Shown: positions 7,343 to 15,242 of the stretch, one piece after another
Numbering within the stretch: position 1 is the stretch's first letter
Layout: every line of letters starts with the position of its first letter
Source of the DNA: Caballeronia hypogeia
GTDB lineage: Bacteria; Pseudomonadota; Gammaproteobacteria; Burkholderiales; Burkholderiaceae
Reading direction: 5' to 3'
Assembly (NCBI RefSeq): GCF_001544875.2
Contig: NZ_FCOA02000042.1
Span: 1-53,862, forward strand
Length of the DNA: 53,862 nucleotides
Made by a program: the position numbers and the translations under genes
Notes under the pieces: model-generated
Told to the model about the DNA's origin: nothing
What the model saw: only the letters and a program-made list of their open reading frames with translations
Databases searched by the model: none

Positions 7343-9307
7343 TCAATGCACCAGCAGCACGCGCGAGACGCTCGGCACGCCCTTCGAATTCAGCGCGAAC
7401 AGCATGTAATAACCCGGAACCACGACGCCCGGATCGGAAGGAATCTGCAAGTGATATTCGCCCGCGCTGCCTACGGTGAACGACAAAGGCACGCGTCGCT
7501 GCTCGTTGTTCAGCGAATGCGTGACCGATGACGAACGCATCAGCGCGAACGCGCGCATGCCGCGGCTGGCCGTCACCACGATCGTCGTACCGAGTTGCGC
7601 ATCGCCCGGCACGGACGAGAGACTCGGCCGGGACGCGTTGGACCCATCTGCGTTGAGCAGATACGGCGGCGTCAATATCTCCACGTCGGTGTGATTGGTC
7701 GAGCATCCGCCGCACAATCCGCCGCCGCCGCTCAGCACGCGTCCGTCGTTCAGAAGCAGCGCGACGCTGTGATACGTGCGCGGCACGGCCTGAGGCGCGA
7801 GTGGTGAAAACGTATTGGTCGCCGGGTCCCACAGCTCGGGCGTGAGGATCGCGTTGTCATCGGAGAAAGGCGCGGCGAAGGTCTGTCCGCCGACCACGAC
7901 GACTTGCCCGTTCGGCAGCACGACGCTGTTGCTGAACGCGCGCCGATAGCTCATCGGCGCGATGGTGCGCGTCACCGCGTTTCCGCTGCTGATGTCGATG
8001 AGCGTCGCATTCGACGTGGCCTCCGACTGGTCGTAGCTCGGCGCGCCGCCAACCGCGAGTATCTTGCCGATGTCGTACATGACCGCGTTGCCGTTCATCG
8101 CGTCGTTGTCGTTGCCCCGGTTGCCGGCCGACGTGACGTTGCCGTTGCCCGCCGTATCGAACCAGTGCATCGCGCGGCTCGGTCCGGCATGGAACACGCG
8201 TCCGTTGGAGACCGCGAACATCCAGGCGTGATTGTCGGAGCGGAAAATGCCCGCGGCGTCGTTCGTGAGAATGTAATCCTCGACGATGGAACTGTTGATG
8301 CGCCAGCCCGAACCCTGCGTCCACGTTTCGCCTGTCTTTCCACCGAGTCCGCCGTTCCACGAGCCGCCCACCACGAACACATCGCCGTTGCTCAAGGTGA
8401 CACTTCCCTGATAGCCGCGCGGAATGTTCATCTGATCGCTCGCGGACCACGTGCTCGTCGAAGGCGAATAGATGCTGCTCAGTCTCGTGCTCGATCCGCC
8501 GGTCACGAAGATCGTGCCATCGGCGAGATTGTTGATGCCGGGGCAGAACATGTCGTGTCCGGTATTGCTGACGATCACTTGCCTGCTTCTTCCGGTCGAC
8601 GGATTGAAGATCGCCGTGTAGGTCTGACCCGGCGTGACCTCGCCGGTCGTGAAACTGACCGCGCTGTCAGCCGACCAGACCAGCACGTTACCGTTGGGAA
8701 GATTGGCGGCTTGCAGCGGCACGAGCGGCACCGTGACGGGCGCCGTCCACTTCGAAGGCAGCGTGGGTATGGGCGGCGGCAAGCCGTTCACTTGCCACGT
8801 CTGTATCGCGCTTCCATTGCAGATTTGCTGCGTCAACTGGGCGCCCTGCGAAGTGGTGTTCGCCGCGCTCACGCATAAGCCGCTATGTCCCGCGACGATC
8901 GCGTAGCCCGCGCCTTGCGGCACCAGCGAGAAGGCCTGATTCGCGCCCCCGGTGCAGGTCCACTGGATGATGGGGCCGCCCGGGCCGCCCGCCCAGCCCG
9001 ACACGTCCATGCACAGGCCGCTGTTCTGATTGATGAGGTTGTAGCGCGCGCCGGTCGCCGAAGGCAGCCATTGCTGATTCGGGCCGCCCCAGCACGTCCA
9101 GGACAGCACGGGCGCGCCGGGCGTCACGGATTGGCCGCTGACGTCCGCGCAAAAGTTGGTGCCGCTCAGCGTGATGGGAGCCGATCTTTGCGCGCGGGCG
9201 GTGATCGATACGGTTGCGAGAGCCAGCGGCAATGCAATCAAAAGCAGGAAGCGCATGGTTCGGAAGAGCAAGCGGGACGCGTTCCTCGTCGAACGGATTC
9301 CTGACAT
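7343..9307 (-). CDS. Secreted galactose-oxidase-like copper radical oxidase with N-terminal ricin-type lectin domain
   Basis: A 654-residue secreted enzyme. Residues 1-40 form a signal peptide (start supported by GGGGAG eight bases upstream). Residues about 42-175 are a ricin-B/CBM13 trefoil with repeated Q-x-W motifs (NQQW, IIQW, IQTW). The rest is a kelch propeller plus a C-terminal DUF1929 domain. Every residue of the galactose oxidase active site has a counterpart: Cys255 in HDMFCPG and Tyr299 in RGYQ (the thioether pair), Trp317 in GGSWNGG (stacking Trp), Tyr512-His513 in TYHSVALLL, and His597 in VTHSLNNEQRR. Such enzymes oxidise primary alcohols or aldehydes with O2, giving H2O2. It lies between a SCO copper chaperone and a cytochrome c gene in one operon. 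Whether the substrate is galactose, glyoxal-like or another alcohol cannot be told. Confidence 0.9.
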   Translation of the reverse strand: MSGIRSTRNASRLLFRTMRFLLLIALPLALATVSITARAQRSAPITLSGTNFCADVSGQSVTPGAPVLSWTCWGGPNQQWLPSATGARYNLINQNSGLCMDVSGWAGGPGGPIIQWTCTGGANQAFSLVPQGAGYAIVAGHSGLCVSAANTTSQGAQLTQQICNGSAIQTWQVNGLPPPIPTLPSKWTAPVTVPLVPLQAANLPNGNVLVWSADSAVSFTTGEVTPGQTYTAIFNPSTGRSRQVIVSNTGHDMFCPGINNLADGTIFVTGGSSTRLSSIYSPSTSTWSASDQMNIPRGYQGSVTLSNGDVFVVGGSWNGGLGGKTGETWTQGSGWRINSSIVEDYILTNDAAGIFRSDNHAWMFAVSNGRVFHAGPSRAMHWFDTAGNGNVTSAGNRGNDNDAMNGNAVMYDIGKILAVGGAPSYDQSEATSNATLIDISSGNAVTRTIAPMSYRRAFSNSVVLPNGQVVVVGGQTFAAPFSDDNAILTPELWDPATNTFSPLAPQAVPRTYHSVALLLNDGRVLSGGGGLCGGCSTNHTDVEILTPPYLLNADGSNASRPSLSSVPGDAQLGTTIVVTASRGMRAFALMRSSSVTHSLNNEQRRVPLSFTVGSAGEYHLQIPSDPGVVVPGYYMLFALNSKGVPSVSRVLLVH

Positions 9308-9334
9308 GGTTTTGCTCCCCGTGGATGAAACTGT

Positions 9335-9982
9335 TTAAACGCGTGCGAGCGCACCGAGCACATCGCAGACGTCGTCGACGCGCGGAAGGTCGGCGCTTCG
9401 CCAGCGCAGCATCGCGTTGGCATCGAAGCAATAGACTTGGGTCGAATGGTCCGCGATGTCGCCGAGCGGGAGCTTGCTGCCCGACAGCGCCACGCGCATC
9501 CGGTCGACATCCGTGAGTGCCGGCGTCGCCGCAGTCCACGCCGGACCCGCCTGAAAGCGCGCGAGCCATGCGCGCAAGGCCGAGGGCGAATCGGAAAGCG
9601 GATCGATTCCAAGCGACAGCAATTGCACGGGATGATGCGTGCGGATCGCGCCGATCCGTTCCTGCACCGCGCCGAAGAGCGCTCCTTGCAGCGGACATAC
9701 GGTGCCGCAACCGGTGTAGATCGTCTGCAATGCGGTGATGCCCTGACGCAGCATGTCGTTCAGCAATACCTTTCGTCCCGTCTGATCGACGACCCAGGTA
9801 TCGTCGAGGCGCAGTGGCGGCGTGACGAGTCCCAACCCGCCATGCTGCGCGAACGAAACGGGCGACACCGCGCCAAGCGCGAGCGCGGCCATGTCGCGAA
9901 GCAGAGAGCGGCGAGTCAACGATGGAGCAGGCGCGCGCATCCTTTCGTGGCATCTCGGAATCGTGCTCATCGACACTTTCAT
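9335..9982 (-). CDS. SCO1/SenC-type copper chaperone, Tat-type signal
   Basis: A thioredoxin-fold SCO protein. The copper site is present: CGTVCP (Cys92 and Cys96) and His179 in IADHSTQVY. The N-terminus carries a twin-arginine-like signal, SLTRRSLLRDMAALALG, unusual among SCO proteins, which are often membrane-anchored. SCO proteins deliver copper or reduce thiols for the CuA site of cytochrome oxidase; here, 27 bases upstream of a copper enzyme, it may metallate the galactose-oxidase-like protein or help form its Cys-Tyr cofactor. Several in-frame ATGs exist (10057, 9982, 9970, 9940); none has a strong ribosome-binding site, and 9982 keeps the full Tat motif. Confidence 0.82.
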   Translation of the reverse strand: MKVSMSTIPRCHERMRAPAPSLTRRSLLRDMAALALGAVSPVSFAQHGGLGLVTPPLRLDDTWVVDQTGRKVLLNDMLRQGITALQTIYTGCGTVCPLQGALFGAVQERIGAIRTHHPVQLLSLGIDPLSDSPSALRAWLARFQAGPAWTAATPALTDVDRMRVALSGSKLPLGDIADHSTQVYCFDANAMLRWRSADLPRVDDVCDVLGALARV

Positions 9983-10305
9983 GTTTCGCGTTTCACGCGT
10001 TGAGGGTGAGGCTTGCGTGCCGAAGATCCAGCCAAAGGGGCGCGAGACGAGTCGCATCCATCCGGCTCATTTGTATTGCAATATCTCTGGATCAAAGACT
10101 AGCAATCAAACGCGGAAAAAAAAGTTTGGCTCACGAAATGATTAGCTAAATGTGTGCACTCGGACACATTCTTTTTTAGAGCCCGAACAACGCGTCACGA
10201 AGCGGGGATTGCTTTCGCGCGTGGATTGATTTATTGACGTGGATCGTTGCAGAAGATGAGCCGGGCTCGGTATGAAACCCATGGGCGGGTGAGGCAAGAC
10301 GGCAG
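9983..10305. other. Leader region of the copper-oxidase operon
   Basis: About 320 bases with no convincing gene. It should hold the minus-strand promoter for the SCO/oxidase/cytochrome operon. The section around 10075-10180 is AT-rich and is the likely promoter. I could not define reliable -35/-10 boxes. Confidence 0.4.
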
Positions 10306-10345
10306 AAGGCCGGGCCGCGCGTTCCTCCACGAACGTCGGCCTTTT
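10306..10345 (-). terminator. Possible terminator of the RibD-domain pseudogene
   Basis: AAGGCCG (10306-10312) pairs with CGGCCTT (10337-10343) around a long loop that contains a smaller GTTC/GAAC hairpin. It lies just after the pseudogene's end on the minus strand. There is no long U tract in that direction, so termination is only possible. Confidence 0.35.
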
Positions 10346-10353
10346 GCGAGTGA

Positions 10354-11016
10354 TTAGGCGTCCGTGCGGCCCTGTCGCCGCAGGACGACATGCGTGGCTT
10401 TTTCCGTCGATACGAATTCGACGCATTCGTATCGGAGCGACCGCATGTCGACTCCGCCGAACAGCGATTCGCCGCGGCCGAGCAGCACGGGCGAGATAGC
10501 GATGTGCAGTTCGTCGATGAGACCTTCGCGAAGATACTGCCGGATCGTGTCCGCGCCGCCGCCGATGCGCACGTCCAGACCGCCGGCCGCTTCGCGTGCG
10601 CGGTCGAGCGCCTCGCGTATGCCGCCCGTGACGAAGTGAAACGTCGTGCCGCCTTCCATCTCGATGGAAGGACGCGCGTGATGCGTCAGGATGAAGGCCG
10701 GAACGTGATACGGCGGATTGTCTCCCCACCAGCCTTTCCAGTTCATGTCCGGCCAGTCGCCACGAACGGGGCCGAACATGTTTCTGCCGAGAATCCACGC
10801 TCCGACATTCTGAAAGCCGCGCGCGGCGAAATCATCGTCGATTCCGGTCGTGCCGTCGTCATTGCCGAACAGGCTCCGCTGGAACGTGCGTGTCGGGACG
10901 AGCCATTGATGCAGTTCCGTTCAGCCCATGCCGAGCGGATTGTCGATGTCCTGATCCGGGCCTGCTCCGTATCCGTCGAGCGAGATGGTGAAGCCGTCAA
11001 CGCGAACGCGTGCCAT
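10354..11016 (-). pseudogene. Dihydrofolate-reductase-family (RibD C-terminal domain) protein, interrupted by an in-frame TGA
   Basis: Read from ATG at 11014-11016 (GGAG ribosome-binding site nearby), the frame gives MARVRVDGFTISLDGYGAGP..., reaches a TGA at codon 32 (10921-10923), then continues in the same frame as TELHQWLVPTRTF... to 10354. Both sides of the stop are good RibD/DHFR-like sequence (GAWILGRNMFGP, FHFVTGGI, IGGGADTIRQYL, ELHIAISPVLLGRGE). The sequence before the stop is PLGMG and relatives often read GGT or similar there, so GGA to TGA by one base is the simplest explanation. The family holds uncharacterised NADPH-dependent reductases. It could be a true nonsense mutation, a sequencing error, or an expressed internal fragment from 10779. 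Confidence 0.85.
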
Positions 11017-11152
11017 CCTTTGTCTCCATTTGAACGACTGATGGGTAATCAGCGACGCATAAGCCTTTTGTCGTCATCGCGCGCTGGATGCGATCGTTAA
11101 TGTACCGTGCGTCCACGCTCCGCGCCGAGGCGCGCCTCCGAACTTTCCCTAT

Positions 11153-11166
11153 GTTACGATCGTAAC
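11153..11166. promoter_or_regulatory. 14-bp perfect palindrome at the deoC promoter
   Basis: GTTACGATCGTAAC is perfectly self-complementary. A TATAAA at 11175-11180 could be the -10 of the deoC operon, which puts this palindrome over the -35. It is a good candidate for the operator of the DeoR-family regulator encoded at the operon's far end (20996-21718); that link is inferred. Confidence 0.6.
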
Positions 11167-11204
11167 AAAACCGATATAAACTGAGATCAATCTATCAAAA
11201 CATG

Positions 11205-11219
11205 TTGTGCGTCGCACAA
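11205..11219. promoter_or_regulatory. 15-bp palindrome downstream of the deoC promoter
   Basis: TTGTGCG-T-CGCACAA is a perfect inverted repeat around a single central base, 24 bases before the TTG proposed as the deoC start. It is unrelated in sequence to the palindrome at 11153, suggesting a second regulator or a dual-site arrangement. Confidence 0.55.
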
Positions 11220-11242
11220 GACGCCGGCAAAACGATCTCATC

Positions 11243-12259
11243 TTGGAAAACGCATCGAAGTCCATCGTCGCCTGGCCCGGCCAGACGCAGCATCAGGACA
11301 AGGCTCACGCCGACGCCCGCAATCCGGGCGTGCCGTTCGATCTCGCATGGCTCGACGGCCTGCGCGTGAACCAGTCGGCGGTGGCGCGCCGCGCCTCCAC
11401 GCTCGGCACGCGCCGCGCCGTGAAGAAAGACGCGCAGGCGGCGTGGCTGCTGAAGGCCATCACCTGCATCGACCTCACGACGCTCAACGGCGACGACACG
11501 CATGCCCGCGTCCAACGCTTGTGCGCCAAGGCGCGCCGTCCCGTGCGCGACGATCTGCTCGACGCGCTCGGCATGACGCCCGAATCGATCAGGACGGGGG
11601 CGGTGTGCGTCTATCACCGTTACGTGAAGACCGCCGTGAACGCGCTTCAGGGCAGCGGCATTCCGGTCGCCGCGGTCTCGACGGGCTTTCCCGCGGGCCT
11701 CAATCCGCACGCGCTGAAGTTGCGCGAGATCGAGGCATCGGTGGCGGACGGCGCGGCGGAAATCGATATCGTCGTCACGCGCGAGCACGTGCTGACGGGG
11801 AACTGGAAGGCCCTGTACGACGAAATGCGCGACTTCCGTGCGGCGTGCGGCGACGCGCACGTCAAGGCGATTCTCGCGACCGGCGACATCCGCACGCTGT
11901 CGAATGTCGCGAAGGCGTCGATGATCTGCATGATGGCCGGCGCCGATTTCATCAAGACCTCGACCGGCAAGGAAGGCGTCAACGCGACGCTCGACGTGTC
12001 GCTCGTGATGGTTCGCATGATCCGCGAATATCTGGAACGCACCGGCGTTCTGATCGGATTCAAGCCCGCGGGCGGCGTATCGACCGCAAAGTCGGTGCTC
12101 GAATACCAGATCCTCATGAAAGAGGAACTCGGGCGCGCATGGCTCGAGCCGGAGCTCTTCCGCATTGGCGCGTCGAGTCTGCTCGCGGACATCGAACGCC
12201 AGCTCGAACATCACGTGAGCGGACGCTATTCGGCGTTCAATCGCCATCCCGTTGCCTGA
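11243..12259 (+). CDS. deoC: Deoxyribose-phosphate aldolase
   Basis: A 338-residue DERA. It splits 2-deoxyribose-5-phosphate into glyceraldehyde-3-phosphate and acetaldehyde. The Schiff-base lysine is Lys238 in ADFIKTSTGK, the second active-site lysine is Lys274 in GFKPAGGVST, and Asp175 lies in AEIDIVV. The N-terminal extension of about 90 residues before the barrel is longer than in E. coli DeoC (259 residues) and matches the long proteobacterial form. Start is uncertain: the frame opens with GTG at 11207 inside a palindrome; TTG at 11243 is preferred and neither has a clear ribosome-binding site. First gene of the proposed deoxyribose operon; 27 bases separate it from the aldehyde dehydrogenase. 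Confidence 0.93.
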   Translation: MENASKSIVAWPGQTQHQDKAHADARNPGVPFDLAWLDGLRVNQSAVARRASTLGTRRAVKKDAQAAWLLKAITCIDLTTLNGDDTHARVQRLCAKARRPVRDDLLDALGMTPESIRTGAVCVYHRYVKTAVNALQGSGIPVAAVSTGFPAGLNPHALKLREIEASVADGAAEIDIVVTREHVLTGNWKALYDEMRDFRAACGDAHVKAILATGDIRTLSNVAKASMICMMAGADFIKTSTGKEGVNATLDVSLVMVRMIREYLERTGVLIGFKPAGGVSTAKSVLEYQILMKEELGRAWLEPELFRIGASSLLADIERQLEHHVSGRYSAFNRHPVA

Positions 12260-12286
12260 CCCGCAAGACTTCACTATGAAAGCCTC

Positions 12287-14677
12287 ATGAGCGTTGCCGA
12301 ATATTTCTCCTCGATGGAATACGGACCCGCACCGGAAGACGATCGCGCCGCGCGCGCCTGGCTCGATCAGCATGGAAGCCGCTTCGGCCATTACATCAAC
12401 GGCGCGTGGCGCGAGAGCGACGCCGCCGAACGCTTCGATTCGCGCGAACCCGCGACGGGCCGGGTGCTCGCATCGATCGCGCAAGGCGATGACACTGATA
12501 TCGACGCCGCCGTGCAAGCCGCGCACGATGCGCTCGAAGGCTGGCAGGCCATCGGCGGCGCGGGGCGGGCGCGGCATCTGTATGCGTTGTCGCGCATGGT
12601 GCAGCGTCACAGCCGCCTGTTCGCCGTGCTCGAATCGCTCGACAACGGCAAGCCCATTCGCGAGTCGCGCGATATCGATATCCCCCTCGTGGCAAGGCAT
12701 TTTCTGCATCACGCTGGCTGGGCGCAGTTGCAGGACAAGGAGTTCGCCGACTGGGCGCCGCTCGGCGTGATCGGCCAGATCGTGCCGTGGAATTTTCCGC
12801 TGCTGATGCTAGCGTGGAAGATCGCGCCCGCGCTCGCGCTCGGCAACACCGTCGTCTTGAAGCCCGCCGAATTCACTTCGCTGACCGCGTTGCTGTTCGC
12901 GGAGCTGGCGCATCGCGCGGGTCTGCCCAAGGGCGTGCTCAATGTCGTCACCGGCGACGGACGCACAGGCGCGGCGCTGGTCGGGCACAAGCGCGTTGCG
13001 AAGATCGCGTTCACGGGATCGACCGAAGTCGGCCGCCAGATTCGCGCGACGACCGCGGGCTCCGGCAAGTCGCTGACGCTCGAACTCGGCGGCAAGTCGC
13101 CCTTCATCGTGTTCGACGACGCCGATATCGACAGCGCCGTGGAAGGCGTCGTTGACGCCATCTGGTTCAATCAGGGGCAAGTGTGCTGCGCGGGCTCGCG
13201 TCTGCTCGTGCAGGAAGGCATCGAAGCGCGTTTCGTCGAAAAGCTCAAGCGCCGCATGGATACGCTGCGTGTGGGGACATCGCTCGACAAGGGCATCGAC
13301 ATGAGCGCCGTTGTCGATGACGTGCAGCTCGAACGCATCCGCTCGCTCGTCGCGAAGGGCGCGAGCGAAGGCTGCGGGATTCATCAGTCGTCGCGTTCGA
13401 CGTTGCCCGAGGGCGGCGCATTCTTTCCGCCGACGCTCGTCACCAACGTCTCGCCCGCATCGACGCTCGCGCAGGAAGAAATCTTCGGCCCCGTGCTCGT
13501 GACGATGAGCTTTCGCAGCCCGGAAGAAGCCGTCGCGCTCGCGAACAATACCCGCTATGGCCTCGCCGCCAGCGTGTGGAGCGAGAACATCAGCCGCGCG
13601 CTGGATGTCGCGCCGCGCCTGCAATGTGGCGTCGTTTGGATCAATGCGACCAATCTGTTCGATGCAGCCGTGGGTTTCGGCGGCTATCGCGAGTCGGGCT
13701 TCGGACGGGAAGGCGGGCGCGAGGGCATTTACGAATACCTCAAGCCGCGCGCATGGTCCACGCTTGCCGTTCGCGGTGAAACGAAACCGTTGCAGGCGCA
13801 GCCCGATGCGCTCGTCGATGCCGGCAATGTCAGCGCGCTCGATCGCACGGCGAAGCTCTTCATCGGCGGCAAGCAGGCGCGTCCGGACAGCGGTTATTCG
13901 CGGCTCGTGCATTCGCCCGCTGGTGAGATCGTCGGCGAAGTGGGCGAGGGCAATCGCAAGGACATTCGCAATGCGGTCGCGGTCGCGCGCGGCATGACGA
14001 AGTGGTCGTCGGCGAGCGCGCACAACCGCTCGCAAGTGGTGTACTACCTCGCCGAGAATCTGAGCGCACGCGCCGACGAATTCGCGAAGCAACTCGTCAC
14101 GCGCGCCGGTTCGAGCGAGCGCGATGCGAAGCGTGAAGTCGACGCGTCGATCGCGCGCCTTTTCACGTACGCCGCGTGGGCCGACAAGTACGACGGCGCG
14201 GTGCATGCGCCGCCGCTGCATGGCGTCGCGCTCGCTATGCATGAACCGCTCGGGGTGATCGGCATCGTGTGTCCGGACGAAGCGCCGTTGCTCGGTTTCG
14301 TTTCGCTGGTGGCGCCGGCGCTCGCGCTGGGCAATCGCGTGGTCGTGGTGCCGAGCGAAACGTGTCCGCTGATGGCGACGGACTTCTATCAGGTCGTCGA
14401 GACGTCCGATGTGCCGGGCGGCGCGCTCAACATCGTCACCGGCGATGCGCGAACGCTCGCGCAAACGCTCGCGCAGCACGACGACGTCGATGCGCTCTGG
14501 TGCTTCCACGGCGCGTCGCTGTCGGCGATGGTTGAGCGCGAGTCGGTCGGCAATCTGAAGCGCACGTTCGTCGATCAGGGCCGCGTGTTCGACTGGCATG
14601 ACGCCGCGAGCGAAGGCTTGCCGTTCCTGCGTCAGGCGGTGCAGGTGAAGAATATCTGGGTGCCATACGGAGATTGA
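12287..14677 (+). CDS. Double-domain aldehyde dehydrogenase (ALDH16-like), second domain without catalytic cysteine
   Basis: A 796-residue protein, far longer than a normal ALDH (about 490). Residues about 35-505 are a complete NAD(P)-dependent ALDH: PWNF with Asn169, ELGGKSP with Glu266, and GQVCCAG with catalytic Cys300. Residues about 525-796 are a second, truncated ALDH-like domain (KLFIGGKQ, PLGVIGIVCPDEAP, VVVVPSE, LNIVTGDA) that lacks the ELGGK and GQxC motifs. This architecture matches the ALDH16 family, in which one domain is a non-catalytic pseudo-domain. Next to deoC it is most simply the dehydrogenase that removes acetaldehyde as acetate. Substrate preference is inferred from context. 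Confidence 0.88.
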   Translation: MSVAEYFSSMEYGPAPEDDRAARAWLDQHGSRFGHYINGAWRESDAAERFDSREPATGRVLASIAQGDDTDIDAAVQAAHDALEGWQAIGGAGRARHLYALSRMVQRHSRLFAVLESLDNGKPIRESRDIDIPLVARHFLHHAGWAQLQDKEFADWAPLGVIGQIVPWNFPLLMLAWKIAPALALGNTVVLKPAEFTSLTALLFAELAHRAGLPKGVLNVVTGDGRTGAALVGHKRVAKIAFTGSTEVGRQIRATTAGSGKSLTLELGGKSPFIVFDDADIDSAVEGVVDAIWFNQGQVCCAGSRLLVQEGIEARFVEKLKRRMDTLRVGTSLDKGIDMSAVVDDVQLERIRSLVAKGASEGCGIHQSSRSTLPEGGAFFPPTLVTNVSPASTLAQEEIFGPVLVTMSFRSPEEAVALANNTRYGLAASVWSENISRALDVAPRLQCGVVWINATNLFDAAVGFGGYRESGFGREGGREGIYEYLKPRAWSTLAVRGETKPLQAQPDALVDAGNVSALDRTAKLFIGGKQARPDSGYSRLVHSPAGEIVGEVGEGNRKDIRNAVAVARGMTKWSSASAHNRSQVVYYLAENLSARADEFAKQLVTRAGSSERDAKREVDASIARLFTYAAWADKYDGAVHAPPLHGVALAMHEPLGVIGIVCPDEAPLLGFVSLVAPALALGNRVVVVPSETCPLMATDFYQVVETSDVPGGALNIVTGDARTLAQTLAQHDDVDALWCFHGASLSAMVERESVGNLKRTFVDQGRVFDWHDAASEGLPFLRQAVQVKNIWVPYGD

Positions 14678-14759
14678 CCCAAGACCGGCCCGAGACTGAT
14701 TCAGATTTGATCGCGGCGCAGATCCCGATACGGGACGCGCCCTGCATGGAGGAGACGCT

Positions 14760-15242
14760 GTGCTGAAGAACATCGATCCGCTTTTGAACGCCGATATCCT
14801 GTACGCGCTCGCCGCGATGGGTCATGGCGATGAAGTGGTGATCTGCGACGCTCATTTCCCCGCCGATTCCGTCGCGCGGAGAACGGTGCTGGGCCGCGTC
14901 CTGCGAGTCGATGGCGCGAGCGCGCCGCGTGCGGTGCGCGCGGTGCTGTCGGTGCTGCCGCTCGATACCTTCGTCGACGATCCCGCCAGCCGCATGGAGA
15001 TCGTCGGCGATGCGACTGCGTTGCCCGCGGTTCAGCGCGAGGCGCAACGCGAAGTCGATGACGCGTCCGGCCGCGAACTGCCCCTTGCGCCCATCGAACG
15101 TTTCGCGTTCTACGAGCGCGCGAAAAACGCCTATTGCGTGATCGCGACGGGCGAGGCGCGCGGCTACGGCTGCTTCATCTTCAAGAAGGGCGTGATGCTC
15201 GCAGCGGATGAACCCGAAGCCGCGCACGGAGGCACGCGATGA
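14760..15242 (+). CDS. RbsD/FucU-family sugar mutarotase
   Basis: A 160-residue member of the RbsD/FucU family, which interconverts anomers or pyranose and furanose forms of sugars in the cytoplasm. Family motifs are LLNADILYALAAMGHGDEV near the N-terminus, where His is the catalytic residue, DAHFP, and the C-terminal YCVIATGEARGYGCFIFKKG. The GTG start at 14760 has GGAGGAG just upstream. Its stop overlaps the kinase start (ATGA, 15239-15242). Length and sequence are closer to FucU than to RbsD. In Salmonella a deoxyribose mutarotase accompanies deoxyribokinase, which fits the proposed pathway here. Confidence 0.85.
   Translation: MLKNIDPLLNADILYALAAMGHGDEVVICDAHFPADSVARRTVLGRVLRVDGASAPRAVRAVLSVLPLDTFVDDPASRMEIVGDATALPAVQREAQREVDDASGRELPLAPIERFAFYERAKNAYCVIATGEARGYGCFIFKKGVMLAADEPEAAHGGTR

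Noticed and set aside
10921..10923. Selenocysteine or programmed readthrough at the TGA
   Set aside because: The family has no selenoprotein members that I know of and no stem-loop is evident right after the codon; a nonsense change is simpler.
12809..14773. A 654-residue minus-strand open frame opposite the ALDH gene
   Set aside because: Same shadow pattern; the plus strand has an obvious ALDH with intact motifs.
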